DNA from: JARRPM01 sp963765545
GTDB lineage: Bacteria > Pseudomonadota > Gammaproteobacteria > Pseudomonadales > Halieaceae
Assembly: GCA_963765545.1 (NCBI GenBank)
Contig: CAVXWW010000004.1
Coordinates: 2,046,001 to 2,110,000 of the forward strand
Direction: 5' to 3'
Length of the DNA stretch: 64,000 nucleotides
How positions within the stretch are numbered: position 1 is the first letter of the stretch; the number at the start of each line of letters is the position of its first letter. This document shows positions 23,245-31,152 of this stretch, piece after piece. The notes under the pieces are model-generated. The model saw only the letters and a list, made by a program, of their open reading frames with translations, was not told the DNA's origin and did not search any database. The position numbers and the translations under genes are program-made.

Positions 23245-23772
23245 TCAGCCCGGCTTCTGACCGAGTTTAAATGCGCCCCATGGTTTAGCCATTTCGTGAG
23301 GCTTCCGTTTCATCAAGTCATCGCTGATGTAGTCCTGAAAGGCATCTGCGAACATATAACTGCGCTCCGCCCAGAATGCCTTCCCACCTAGCGTTGACAG
23401 AAAGTTCATCACGACAAACTCCCAGGACCGCCAAAGCTCTGGCGACAGCGAGCCTTCCTGCCATTTGTAGAACGCATTCTGCGTATACGACAAGAAACTC
23501 ATGAAAACGGCAATGAACTGCCCTTTCTCCGTAGGATTTAGGCCCCCATACTCTCGCATCCCCCGGGTTGTGATTTCCATGAGTACATCGTCACCTTGAA
23601 GAGACGTGTACCACGTCGACAAGTTCTCATGCACAGACTGAGCAGCAGACGATTGAACCGCAGTGGTGTTTTCTCGAACTTCAAGTCCAACGAACGCGAG
23701 TGAGACTATGACCGCTAGCGCAGCGAGCACTTCCGTTATCTTGTGCGCAGTATCAAGATTCAAATGGGTCAC
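23245..23772 (-). CDS. YLAxQxR-family small membrane protein, member 11
   Basis: 175 aa. The helix is KITEVLAALAVIVSLAFV, then GLEVRENTTAVQSS, so Gly-Leu-Glu-Val-Arg replaces LAxQxR, but the position and the following N-T residues match. The soluble part contains GGLNPTEKGQFIAVFMSFL, NAFYKWQEGSLSPELWRSWEF, KAFWAERSYMFADAF and YISDDL, the same block order as other members. ATG at 23772 with GAGTGACCC upstream. Function unknown. Confidence 0.75.
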   Translation of the reverse strand: MTHLNLDTAHKITEVLAALAVIVSLAFVGLEVRENTTAVQSSAAQSVHENLSTWYTSLQGDDVLMEITTRGMREYGGLNPTEKGQFIAVFMSFLSYTQNAFYKWQEGSLSPELWRSWEFVVMNFLSTLGGKAFWAERSYMFADAFQDYISDDLMKRKPHEMAKPWGAFKLGQKPG

Positions 23773-23980
23773 TCCTCTGGTCTAACCCTCTGCCGGGTGT
23801 GTCGGTGTAAATATACGAGTTTCTTGTCCCAACGAACAGGGCATCTTGGCTGGCTAGGGCGACTTCTGACCGAAAGCGGCCCCTCGCAGTTCGCCAAGAA
23901 ACCGGCAGCTGTGAGGTGGAATCGGAAGTCGCGCCGCTTAGAATCTGGCGTTGACTGCATATTCTGCTTACGACCGCTCC

Positions 23981-24041
23981 GCGTCGAAAGCAGTCTTTTT
24001 CCTGGGGCAGCTGGAAACCCAAAAGTGCCCGCTTTGTGCCA
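23981..24041 (+). repeat. GTTAGC element, 61-bp class, second complete copy
   Basis: GCGTCGAAAGCAGTC start, TTTTTCCTGGGGCAGCTGG, CGCTTTGTGCCA end. It differs from the copy at 15342 at only a few positions. Confidence 0.75.
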
Positions 24042-24263
24042 CTTTGCGTCATTGGCTCCACTGGGCCTTCTCTTCGGTCTGCTTGCTGATTCCGATCTGC
24101 TTTCTTCTGGAAGCCGTATTCCTATGGTTGGGACTACAACGCCCTTCTGCCAAGCTATTGCAGCAGACAAATCGATTAATGCTATCTGGATTGGAGCATG
24201 GGATGCAGATACACTCGGCGTTATTCGTTCTGATTAGGCTACACAGCAGTCTCGAGGCATCCA

Positions 24264-25025
24264 TTGATATTTCAACGCATTGCAAAGGCGTTACGCGACC
24301 AAGATTGGACGGTTTTTTTCATCGAATTCGTGCTTGTTGTGGCCGGAGTACTGGTTGCTCTAGAAGTAGACCGCTACAACGAGAGCCTTAAAGAGCGGGC
24401 GGAAGAACTTGATTTTTTGGTGGCGCTCGAACGAGATGTTCAGCGCGACATCAATGACTTGCAAAGAGTTTTACAGACCGTAAAAAGTGTTGAGAGCTTC
24501 GGGCGAAGTGCCTACTCGACGCTGGGCGCTCAAGGGTGCCGGACCGGAGAATGCTGGCTCGAAATTGTAGAATTGTTTCACGCTTCGCAATGGCTTGACG
24601 TTAGCTTGAACAAAGCCACGTATGAGGAAATGAAGCGCCTCGGTCTGCCCGAAGACTCGCAGTTGAAGGACAGATTAGAGCAGTACTACGCAACGGGGGA
24701 GGCCCGAAAGATTCTAACGAGAGATTTGCCCGAGTACCGTGAGCTCGTGCGCTCAATTGTGCCACCCACGATGCAACAGTACATATGGTCCAACTGTTTT
24801 ACCATTTCAGGTCGCGTCGAGACGTATAACATTGATGACTGCGCTTCACCGACAACCGAATCTTCGGCAAGAATGGTAATTGAGCAACTTCAGCGAACAC
24901 CGCAAGTCATGAAGGCATTGACCTTTTGGTTAAGCAACCTCAGTGCCACTAGCCTGACTCTTCCACAACAAATTGATGCTGCCGAGCAGCTGAAACAGTT
25001 GATTCACTCAAACGTCAAGGGCTGA
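24264..25025 (+). CDS. DUF6090-like membrane-anchored protein
   Basis: 253 aa. N-terminal DWTVFFIEFVLVVAGVLVAL, then EVDRYNESLKERAEE fits the DUF6090-type pattern of a single helix followed by (Q/E)xxxxN and a charged coiled-coil region (ERDVQRDINDLQRVLQTVKS). The remaining domain has two Cys pairs (GCRTGECW, NCF/DDC) and no catalytic motif that I recognise. The start is TTG at 24264 with GAGG about 8 nt upstream; no better ATG is available. It shows a similar architecture to the YLAxQxR proteins but a different sequence. Function unknown. Confidence 0.72.
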   Translation: MIFQRIAKALRDQDWTVFFIEFVLVVAGVLVALEVDRYNESLKERAEELDFLVALERDVQRDINDLQRVLQTVKSVESFGRSAYSTLGAQGCRTGECWLEIVELFHASQWLDVSLNKATYEEMKRLGLPEDSQLKDRLEQYYATGEARKILTRDLPEYRELVRSIVPPTMQQYIWSNCFTISGRVETYNIDDCASPTTESSARMVIEQLQRTPQVMKALTFWLSNLSATSLTLPQQIDAAEQLKQLIHSNVKG

Positions 25026-25046
25026 CACCATCCTAATGGCCGTTGT

Positions 25047-25153
25047 GCGTCGTTAGCTGCCGTCGATGGTCTCGCCCGATCTCGTCCGCTTCTCACCCGT
25101 TAGCGGTCATCCAGGAGGCACTGAAAGCTGCCTTTGCATGACGGCTTTGTGCC
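25047..25153 (+). repeat. GTTAGC element, 108-bp class, copy 18, interrupted by a MITE at its last base
   Basis: GCGTCGTTAGCTGCCGTCGA start, CCCGTTAGCGGTCATCCAGG interior, TTTGTGCC then the MITE. The last A and flank CGAAGGGACATTG resume at 25327, after the duplicated TGCC. Confidence 0.75.
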
Positions 25154-25322
25154 GATACTGTTGAAAAACTCTTTGGGTGCAAAATTCCAAAAACATGACG
25201 TGAACGAGAGTTCGATGCTTTGGAAGTTTGCCATCCCAAAACTGGTTTCAGGGCGCTCTCCGAATGAAATTTTGACTATCTCCGACCCCCGCCTGGAACG
25301 AGCAGAGTTTTTCAAAAGTATC
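25154..25322. mobile_element. MITE, 169 bp, copy 2
   Basis: Left end GATACTGTTGAAAAACTC; right end GAGTTTTTCAAAAGTATC (one mismatch). TGCC is duplicated at both sides. The interior matches copy 1 along its length (CACGAGAGTTCGATGCTTTGG/AACGAGAGTTCGATGC and similar blocks). The insertion point in the repeat is identical to that of copy 1. Confidence 0.85.
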
Positions 25323-25675
25323 TGCCACGAAGGGACATTGCGCCATGCCAGCTTTCAGGCTAAAAGCACAATTTGGCTACTACCACTTGTCCTCCTAAGA
25401 GTCATTCGCGCAATGGTATCGTAATTGGTAAAAAACAACTCACGAATGGTCATTCGTCCGCCTCTCTCCCGTTATGAAGCCTTGACCTGAATCAAACAAA
25501 AACATGGTTTAGCCAATCTTCGGCGTATAGAGGCTTGCCTTTGGCGCGCTCAGACATGCAGTGCTAATCCCTTGACGCATATAATAAACCTATGAAATTT
25601 GGGGGAATGCGTTGCGTGGCAGAAAAGGCGCAATGAGGTCATTCCAGAAATCTGATGCCGAGGAGGGCTAGGCCA
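25323..25675. other. Gene-free stretch before the DUF4124 gene
   Basis: No supported ORF. A TATAAT hexamer occurs at 25580-25585 but without a good -35. AATCAAACAAAAACATGG near 25493 is AT-rich. Transcription of the gene at 25676 may start here. Confidence 0.35.
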
Positions 25676-26575
25676 GTGAAAAAATCCAAATGGTTTTTGC
25701 TACTCGTGGTATTGATTTCCGCTTTTGCGCTCGCCCAGGTCTATAGATGGATCGATGAAGAAGGGGGCATTCATTTCGGTGATAAACCCCCTGAAGAGGT
25801 CGATGCCAAAGAGCTTATATTGCCGGAAGGTCCCTCAGAGAAGGAAATCGTTCAGGCCCAGGAGGATTTGCGCAAACGTCTCGAGGCGAGAAAAAATGCT
25901 GAAGAAGCAACTCAATCCGTGGGGCGAGATGCCGAAGCCCCCGCGCTTGAAAAACGCGAGTCCGAAGTAGGTATCGAATCTATTCGTAATGAAGAGTTTG
26001 TCTGCTTTACACCCCTGTTAGCATTTGTCGAAGGCGAGTCTGCCGAGCGTTTTGTTCCAATCACACCGACTGAACTAACAAATAAGCAGCAGATTTTGCT
26101 CAAAAAACGATTTGGCGAAATCGGAAGGTATTGGCGAGGCGAGATTACAGAGGTAGTTTGCACCGGCAATTCTTCAGAGCCTGACAAAAAGTCCTTGGAA
26201 TTCGAGGCAAAGGCCGTTGTTGATTGGAACACTCGTGAGTCTAGACTGGTGGTTGAGACGAATTCATTTGGCAAGGATGACAAGAGCGTCGACGAGCTGA
26301 CTCAGATGTACAAAGTGGGCGATGCCCTGTACATCAGTAGCGGTAAAATTCTATCTGAGGGGTGGTCCAACATAGCTGTCAAAGGTAATAAAGTCGAAAT
26401 ACTGTCTCTGGAGCGGGATACCCTTACTTTCTTAATCAAACGCCGCTCAGATCGTGCACATAGAAACGCGGAGATACGTTACCTGAAATTGACAACGAAT
26501 CAGCTTGTATTCAAGGAAATTTATTTCGCCAATCATATCTTGACGGGGTGGAGAACCTCGGTTCTCCACAAATAG
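25676..26575 (+). CDS. Secreted DUF4124-domain protein
   Basis: 299 aa. The start GTG at 25676 has GAGGAGGG upstream; an ATG at 25655 lacks an RBS. Signal peptide KKSKWFLLLVVLISAFALAQ is followed by the DUF4124 motif VYRWIDEEGGIHFGDKPPEE. A charged helical linker (QAQEDLRKRLEARKNAEEA) and a C-terminal beta-rich domain of about 180 residues follow, which I do not recognise. DUF4124 proteins are periplasmic or envelope proteins of unknown role. The domain is short here and followed by an unrelated large domain. Confidence 0.82.
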   Translation: MKKSKWFLLLVVLISAFALAQVYRWIDEEGGIHFGDKPPEEVDAKELILPEGPSEKEIVQAQEDLRKRLEARKNAEEATQSVGRDAEAPALEKRESEVGIESIRNEEFVCFTPLLAFVEGESAERFVPITPTELTNKQQILLKKRFGEIGRYWRGEITEVVCTGNSSEPDKKSLEFEAKAVVDWNTRESRLVVETNSFGKDDKSVDELTQMYKVGDALYISSGKILSEGWSNIAVKGNKVEILSLERDTLTFLIKRRSDRAHRNAEIRYLKLTTNQLVFKEIYFANHILTGWRTSVLHK

Positions 26576-26699
26576 AAATTGCCGTACTCATGATTTAGGC
26601 CAGAATCAGCAAGGAGCCGGGTATTCGCTGACGATTTATTATCAGTATGTCAGCACAACGTAGTCGTATTCGCCCGTCAAATCCGAGGGTGTGCATGAT

Positions 26700-26731
26700 G
26701 ACCGTTATGAGGTGATGGAACCGGTAGTCGG
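26700..26731 (+). repeat. Leader module of repeat copy 19
   Basis: GACCGTTATGAGGTG, then GGTAGTCGGGG as in the module at 91-130 (GGTAGTAGG). It lies 80 bp before the GCGTTAG start. Confidence 0.45.
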
Positions 26732-26779
26732 GGCTGGGCGGGATTCTCTACGTTTCCCCGATGACCAAATGTCTCCTTT

Positions 26780-26884
26780 GCGTTAGCTGCCGTCAAGGCC
26801 AATCCCTGATCTGGTCCGCTCCGCTCCGGTCAGCGGCCATTCGCGGAGCCTCAAACCTATCCCCTGAAGGGCAAGTTTGTGCCA
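26780..26884 (+). repeat. GTTAGC element, 108-bp class, type-4 interior, copy 19
   Basis: GCGTTAGCTGCCGTCAAGG start, then GATCTGGTCCGCTCCGCTCC, CTGAAGGGCAAGTTTGTGCC and A. Almost identical to the copy at 29805. Confidence 0.75.
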
Positions 26885-26912
26885 GGAGCGGTGCTTTATA
26901 GAAATAGACCCA

Positions 26913-27311
26913 TCAACTGGATTGGCGAATTTTATACAGACTGGTGACCAGTTCCACCGCGCTGATCCCCACCAAAACAACTACTAGTGCCCATAGAAAC
27001 ACTTGGCCGCGTAATGGCAAGTCTAAACTGCCAAATAGCAACCATGCCCCTAAGACCGCTCCGCCGCACAGGTTAATTATTACTGCGCCAGTCAATCCCA
27101 ATCCGACGCCAGAACCGTTCAAATTTCGGCTTTCGAGAAACAGCGCAATCGCTATACCGAAAAGCACTCCACCCAAAATGTTGGGATAAAAATTACGGGG
27201 CGCACCCGGGACTCCAAGGAATTCGACCAAAGAGCTGGGGAATACCAATAACAGTAGCCCAAGTGCTAAGTTAATCGATCCATCTATTATCAAGAGTGTA
27301 CTGCGTTGCAT
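26913..27311 (-). CDS. Four-helix small membrane protein, unknown
   Basis: 132 aa, strongly hydrophobic. Helices are at about 7-31, 43-60, 68-92 and 99-121. Gly-rich helix faces (GLGLTGAVIINLCGGAVLGA) suggest tight packing. No charged or catalytic motif is visible inside the membrane. ATG at 27311. It stands alone between two repeats. Superficially it is like small DUF membrane proteins with NxxxG motifs, but I cannot assign a family. Confidence 0.72.
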   Translation of the reverse strand: MQRSTLLIIDGSINLALGLLLLVFPSSLVEFLGVPGAPRNFYPNILGGVLFGIAIALFLESRNLNGSGVGLGLTGAVIINLCGGAVLGAWLLFGSLDLPLRGQVFLWALVVVLVGISAVELVTSLYKIRQSS

Positions 27312-27404
27312 CTTTGATACCGAATTGAATTATTCCTTAGGTATTTGTGAGTAAAAAGCGGCCGGTCGTCCTCAAGAATAGCGGCCCTACCAGATGACGG
27401 CAAT

Positions 27405-27512
27405 GCGTCGTTAGCTGCCCTGGGGTATATCAGACGGGGATGTCTCCTCCACACCCGAAAGCCGCCATTCAGATCGCCCTGGAATCCCTCTCAGCCTGTC
27501 TCAAAGGTGCCA
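27405..27512 (+). repeat. GTTAGC element, 108-bp class, copy 20
   Basis: GCGTCGTTAGCTGCCC start, CCCGAAAGCCGCCATTCAG interior, TCTCAAAGGTGCCA end, then ACTGCGGCC. GAGTAAAAAGCGGCC lies 56 bp upstream. Confidence 0.78.
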
Positions 27513-27707
27513 ACTGCGGCCCTAGCGTCACGTTGAGTTTCACCTTGAAGCCACAATAGGGGAACTACCGTTTTTACCTGTTTTGGACATCCGCCGGAGG
27601 AACTCGCTGCAGAGGAGTTTCTGCGTGATGAATAACTCGCAACCATCCCAAATAGACGCTTTACAAATCGCAGACAGACGCTTTGAGTGCTAGCTCCGAG
27701 CTAATAG

Positions 27708-29009
27708 TTACCTATATTGATTGGTCAACACCGCACCGTCATTTCCTACGATTACAAAGTAAGCCGGTGTCGCACCGTCATCAACCCACGTCATACCACC
27801 GAGTTGTGCGGTTGTGCCGGTGCGAATAATGATTCCCGGATCACCGTCCGGACTAACAACAAAGGTTCCCGCCGACCCCACCGTACCCAGAACCGGGCTT
27901 TGTGGTAGAGCGGAATCCCACTGAGTTGCAGCGACAAAATTAATATCGGAGGTTCCGGGGATATGTGAGGTCCACGTGATGCCGTCGGGACTGGTTAGGA
28001 TCGTATCGTTCGAACCCACCACAGTGAATTGGCTGCCGTCCCAGGAAATATCATTCAGGTCATTGTTGGTAGAATTTGGTAGCTCTTCCCAGGACGAACC
28101 ATCAACGCTGTTGAGAATGGTGCCTTTCGTGCCGACAACCACGATTCGATCATTATTATTGGCCACCGCATTCAATGAAGTAGTGGCGACATTGGCGCCA
28201 GCATCCTGCAATGTCCAGACACTGCCATCGCCGTTGCTGGTGACTATGGCGCCACTCTTCCCAACGGCAATATACCTGTCGCCCAACCAGGCGACGTCTT
28301 CCAAATTTAAAGCCCCAGGCAAATTACTCAAATTCTCACGGTTCCAGTTGGTTCCATCCCCGATCAGCACCGTGCTACCAGCACCTACAATCAGAAATTG
28401 GGAGTTGACATTCTCCCAGGTCACCCCTGTCAGGGCCTGAGGTGCGTTAGCCACAGAAGCATCAATCCAGGCGTCAGCCATACCATTTGAGCTGTTCAAA
28501 ATAACACCGCTGTCACCTACCGTGACCAGCGTATCCACACCATTCCAAGCGACGTCATTGAGTGCATTATTGGTAATACTCTGTTGAGGCGTGCCCGTCA
28601 CCTCAGCAGAAAGACTCGATGAACCGTCGGCTGATTCGGCCTGAACGCGATAGTAATATGCGTTTCCTGCAAGCACATCAACCCCGGAATGAGTAACGTA
28701 GCGAGTACCTTGAGCTACAGGAACAACCTCGCTACTGTTCTCCGTGACACCGGGTACATTGTCCCAATAAACCTTATAGCCTGTTACAGCAGCGTCCAGC
28801 GTCCAGGAAATCGTGTTCTCTATTTCGCTGTCGCTGCCATCTCCGGAAACAACCTGCACATTCTGTGGCGCAGCCGGAGGGGTGATCACAGGAGGAGGGT
28901 TGGAACTACTACTACCACCACCACCGCCTCCGTCGCAGGCGGTCAGGGTGAATACTAAACTGAATGCAGCAAAATACTTGAAAAAATTAAGGGGGTTTAT
29001 GTTGATCAT
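27708..29009 (-). CDS. Lipoprotein with fibronectin III and YCF48-like beta-propeller
   Basis: 433 aa from ATG at 29009, chosen because CAGGAGAC lies just upstream; the longer frame to 29126 has no RBS. Lipobox FTLTAC is followed by a Gly/Ser linker (DGGGGGGSSSSNPPP). An FN3-like domain (APQNVQVVSGDG through YYYRVQAESADGSS) follows. The rest is built of five to six repeats such as LNDVAWNGVDTLVTVGDSG and GTILNSVDGSSW, as in YCF48/photosystem-assembly-type propellers. Predicted outer-membrane or periplasmic lipoprotein with a binding role. No catalytic motif. Confidence 0.82.
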   Translation of the reverse strand: MININPLNFFKYFAAFSLVFTLTACDGGGGGGSSSSNPPPVITPPAAPQNVQVVSGDGSDSEIENTISWTLDAAVTGYKVYWDNVPGVTENSSEVVPVAQGTRYVTHSGVDVLAGNAYYYRVQAESADGSSSLSAEVTGTPQQSITNNALNDVAWNGVDTLVTVGDSGVILNSSNGMADAWIDASVANAPQALTGVTWENVNSQFLIVGAGSTVLIGDGTNWNRENLSNLPGALNLEDVAWLGDRYIAVGKSGAIVTSNGDGSVWTLQDAGANVATTSLNAVANNNDRIVVVGTKGTILNSVDGSSWEELPNSTNNDLNDISWDGSQFTVVGSNDTILTSPDGITWTSHIPGTSDINFVAATQWDSALPQSPVLGTVGSAGTFVVSPDGDPGIIIRTGTTAQLGGMTWVDDGATPAYFVIVGNDGAVLTNQYR

Positions 29010-29207
29010 TTCCGTCTCCTGTAAAAATACCGCCATGTTGCGGTACATCTTTTCATCGCTACAAATGCCTAGCGAATACAATACCTCGTACTTGGGAAAA
29101 ATATCCCAAATTAATGGCCGGTGCACTGATTTCCATCAAGGAGCTGTCAACTGGACCATTCAATGAGAATAGCGACGGGCCAACCGTAAAGACCGTGTTC
29201 ATTCGTC

Positions 29208-29612
29208 ATGCTGCTGCTGGTCCTACTAAGCCATGTCGTCGGTCTTCGACCCGTGGATTTGAGGATTCGTCCCGGTCTGGTTTTCTCTGTATTTATTAGT
29301 GCATGGATCGCGACTCAGGCTGCAATTGACGCAGAGTCTGATTGTTACAAGGCGGGGGCAACTGCTGACCATCCAGGTGATTCTCGGCTATCTATTCTGT
29401 TGAGCCCCATAGCCGGCTCCGTTGCCGGAATGGGATTACCTGGACAGTTTTGCACGCCAATCCACAGCCGGGTACTTCCTCAAATATCACACGTGATCGC
29501 GATGGCCATATTCTTGAAATTAGGGTATTGGATTATAGGTAAATGTGGGCGGTGCGGAAGCAGTTTACGAGCGTTTCCGCACTATATTTGTAGGGCAACT
29601 CGGTATGAGTGA
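29208..29612 (+). CDS. Possible small membrane protein with a terminal CxxC
   Basis: 134 aa from an ATG without a clear RBS. Hydrophobic segments occur at about 1-15, 23-40 and 90-108, and the tail has GKCGRCGSSLRAFPHYIC, a possible zinc knuckle. It could be a genuine cassette gene downstream of the lipoprotein gene in opposite orientation, or a chance ORF. No family is recognised. No repeat element separates it from the lipoprotein gene. Confidence 0.35.
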   Translation: MLLLVLLSHVVGLRPVDLRIRPGLVFSVFISAWIATQAAIDAESDCYKAGATADHPGDSRLSILLSPIAGSVAGMGLPGQFCTPIHSRVLPQISHVIAMAIFLKLGYWIIGKCGRCGSSLRAFPHYICRATRYE

Positions 29613-29804
29613 AAAATTCTGGCATTTTAGCGATGATTATCCAATGGACTGAAATCGACTGCTCCAGCCGGAAGAGCTAAGGTGGAATCGGAAGCAATCT
29701 ACTGCTGGAAACTAGATGGTGAGTCGCGGAAAGGAACGGCCGCAATGAGTAAACAGCGGCCTGTCACTGCCGAGCATATCCCACACTCTTGGGGGGGCCG
29801 CAAT
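29613..29804. other. Spacer with repeat lead-in
   Basis: Contains AAGGTGGAATCGGAAGC and GGCCGCAATGAGTAAACAG, then GCGGCC, both matching lead-in modules of other copies. No gene is seen. Confidence 0.4.
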
Positions 29805-29912
29805 GCGTCGTTAGCTGCCGTCAAGGCCAATCCCTGATCTGGTCCGCTCCGCTCCCGTTAGCGGCCATTCGCGGAGCCTGAAACCTACCCCCTGAAGGGC
29901 AAGTTTGTGCCA
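29805..29912 (+). repeat. GTTAGC element, 108-bp class, type-4 interior, copy 21
   Basis: GCGTCGTTAGCTGCCGTCAA start, CCCGTTAGCGGCCATTCGC interior, CAAGTTTGTGCCA end. It is near-identical to the copy at 26780 although 3 kb apart. Confidence 0.78.
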
Positions 29913-30110
29913 TCAACGGTCATCCGGTTTATCCGAAATTCATCGCTATACTGGTGCAGCCGATTGGTTGAGATTGCAGCCATCAATAGTCATTTGCAAG
30001 TGCTGATCGATTCTATCATCGGGGCCGCCAAAATCATGTGACTAGCCGAACAGCTCTGTCACGTGTAAGGTTTCCAATATCTTGTAGTCTTTAAATCCTG
30101 GATTATTATA

Positions 30111-30461
30111 ATGATTCAAAAGGGTCTCTTTTTAGCGTTATTCTTAATGGCAGGTCCGGTTTTTGCTGAGTGCATGCGCGATTTTACCGGTCGTAGCGTC
30201 TGTGGCCACGGTCCATGCGCAATGGACAGGCGTGGAAATGTTTACTGCGCAAGTGACAGATATGGAACGGCGACTCAGGACGATCAAGGCAATGTAATAT
30301 GTGGAAGAGGTAAATGCGCGAAAGATTTTCACGGTAATATCTACTGCTCAACTGAATCAGGCGGTGATGTTATCCGGAATGATCGAGGAGGAATAGATTG
30401 TTTCGGCACGTGCAAGCTGGCCAGCAGGGAGTTATGTGAACAGAGTATTGCAGGTCACTGA
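30111..30461 (+). CDS. Secreted Cys-rich tandem-repeat protein
   Basis: 116 aa with a signal peptide (IQKGLFLALFLMAGPVFA) cleaved before ECMRD. The mature part has three Cys-containing repeats of about 26 residues: CGHGPCAMDRRGNVYC, CGRGKCAKDFHGNIYC and a degenerate DCFGTC unit, each followed by a Gly/Asp turn (DDQGNV, NDRGGI). Twelve Cys in a periplasmic peptide imply disulfides. ATG at 30111, with no strong RBS. Function unknown. The repeat geometry (C-x4-C-x9-C) may define a small metal-binding or structural module. Confidence 0.75.
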   Translation: MIQKGLFLALFLMAGPVFAECMRDFTGRSVCGHGPCAMDRRGNVYCASDRYGTATQDDQGNVICGRGKCAKDFHGNIYCSTESGGDVIRNDRGGIDCFGTCKLASRELCEQSIAGH

Positions 30462-30540
30462 TAATGCTATAAGTTGTATTCATCGCTAGATAACGTGAAA
30501 TAGTGTAGATATTGCCGCGTTATAAACCCCCAACCCGGCA

Positions 30541-30828
30541 TTACCTGTTTAGCTTGCGTTTCATATAAACAGCATGATCTGTAAGCGGCGCTCCAATTAC
30601 TGAGATTACCTCCCATCCATCCGCTGCAAGCTCGTTTAGAATTTGTGTCCTCCGAACATCCAAAGAGAACCCTTTGCCTTGCTTCTCTAATGTACTCCCC
30701 CCCAGGACGCCTTGCAGGATTATGACTTGATACTCCCAACTGCCGTCATTGGCCCGAGCCGGCACCGTGACTATCAAGAGCGCACTCAGTAGAAGAATTG
30801 AACGTAATAACTTAACCATTTTCGCCAC
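30541..30828 (-). CDS. Secreted DUF4177-like protein
   Basis: 95 aa with a signal peptide (SILLLSALLIVTVPARA). The mature part WEYQVIILQG ... ILNELAADGWEVISVIG ... AVYMKRKL has the DUF4177 pattern (WEY start, LN-x-G-x-GWE-V, then a final basic strand). DUF4177 is a small domain of unknown function usually found in cytosolic or secreted short proteins. ATG at 30828 with GAGGTGGCG upstream. Convergent with the Cys-rich gene. Confidence 0.8.
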   Translation of the reverse strand: MAKMVKLLRSILLLSALLIVTVPARANDGSWEYQVIILQGVLGGSTLEKQGKGFSLDVRRTQILNELAADGWEVISVIGAPLTDHAVYMKRKLNR

Positions 30829-30963
30829 CTCACCAATTAATAGTCATGTGCTAAGACGTCATTAATCCGTTGAAATATTGCGAATTGCGACCGGATTTGA
30901 ATCATCGCAATGAGTTACAGAATTTGTCCAGCGAGGATAACCGAGCTAGTAGATGGCAGCAAT

Positions 30964-31050
30964 GCGTCGTTAGCTGCCGTCAGGACCATTTTCGGATCTT
31001 GCCCGCTCTGCTCCCGAAAGGAGTCATCCAGATCGTGCTGGAGCCCATCC
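30964..31050 (+). repeat. GTTAGC element, right end lost, copy 22
   Basis: GCGTCGTTAGCTGCCGTCAGG start, CCCGAAAGGAGTCATCCAG interior. The right end is replaced at about 31046-31052 by AraC-like coding sequence, so no GTGCCA remains. This is the last recognisable copy of the dense array. Confidence 0.7.
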
Positions 31051-31147
31051 AGCGCTTGAAGGCGCGGTTGAAGGAACTCGGCTCGGCGAATCCCAGCAGG
31101 TAGGCGATCTGGTTAATCGGGGTGTTCAGGCACTCCAGGTGGTACTA
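31046..31147 (-). pseudogene. Fragment of an AraC-family regulator (C-terminal HTH)
   Basis: Minus-strand translation gives NTPINQIAYLLGFAEPSSFN, then RAFKRWMG, the second HTH of AraC proteins. No N-terminal domain or start is present, and the 3' end is fused to the repeat. This is a remnant left when the array boundary formed. Confidence 0.8.
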
Positions 31148-31152
31148 GGCCG

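Noticed and set aside
169..29912. Repeats interpreted as integron attC sites
   Set aside because: Integron sites run RYYYAAC ... GTTRRRY. These elements have GTT on the left and AAC or CCA on the right, on either strand. No integrase or attI is visible, and the genes seem to have their own promoters.
169..29912. Repeats interpreted as a CRISPR array
   Set aside because: Spacing is hundreds to thousands of bases with genes between; units are 61-108 bp and imperfect; no cas genes.
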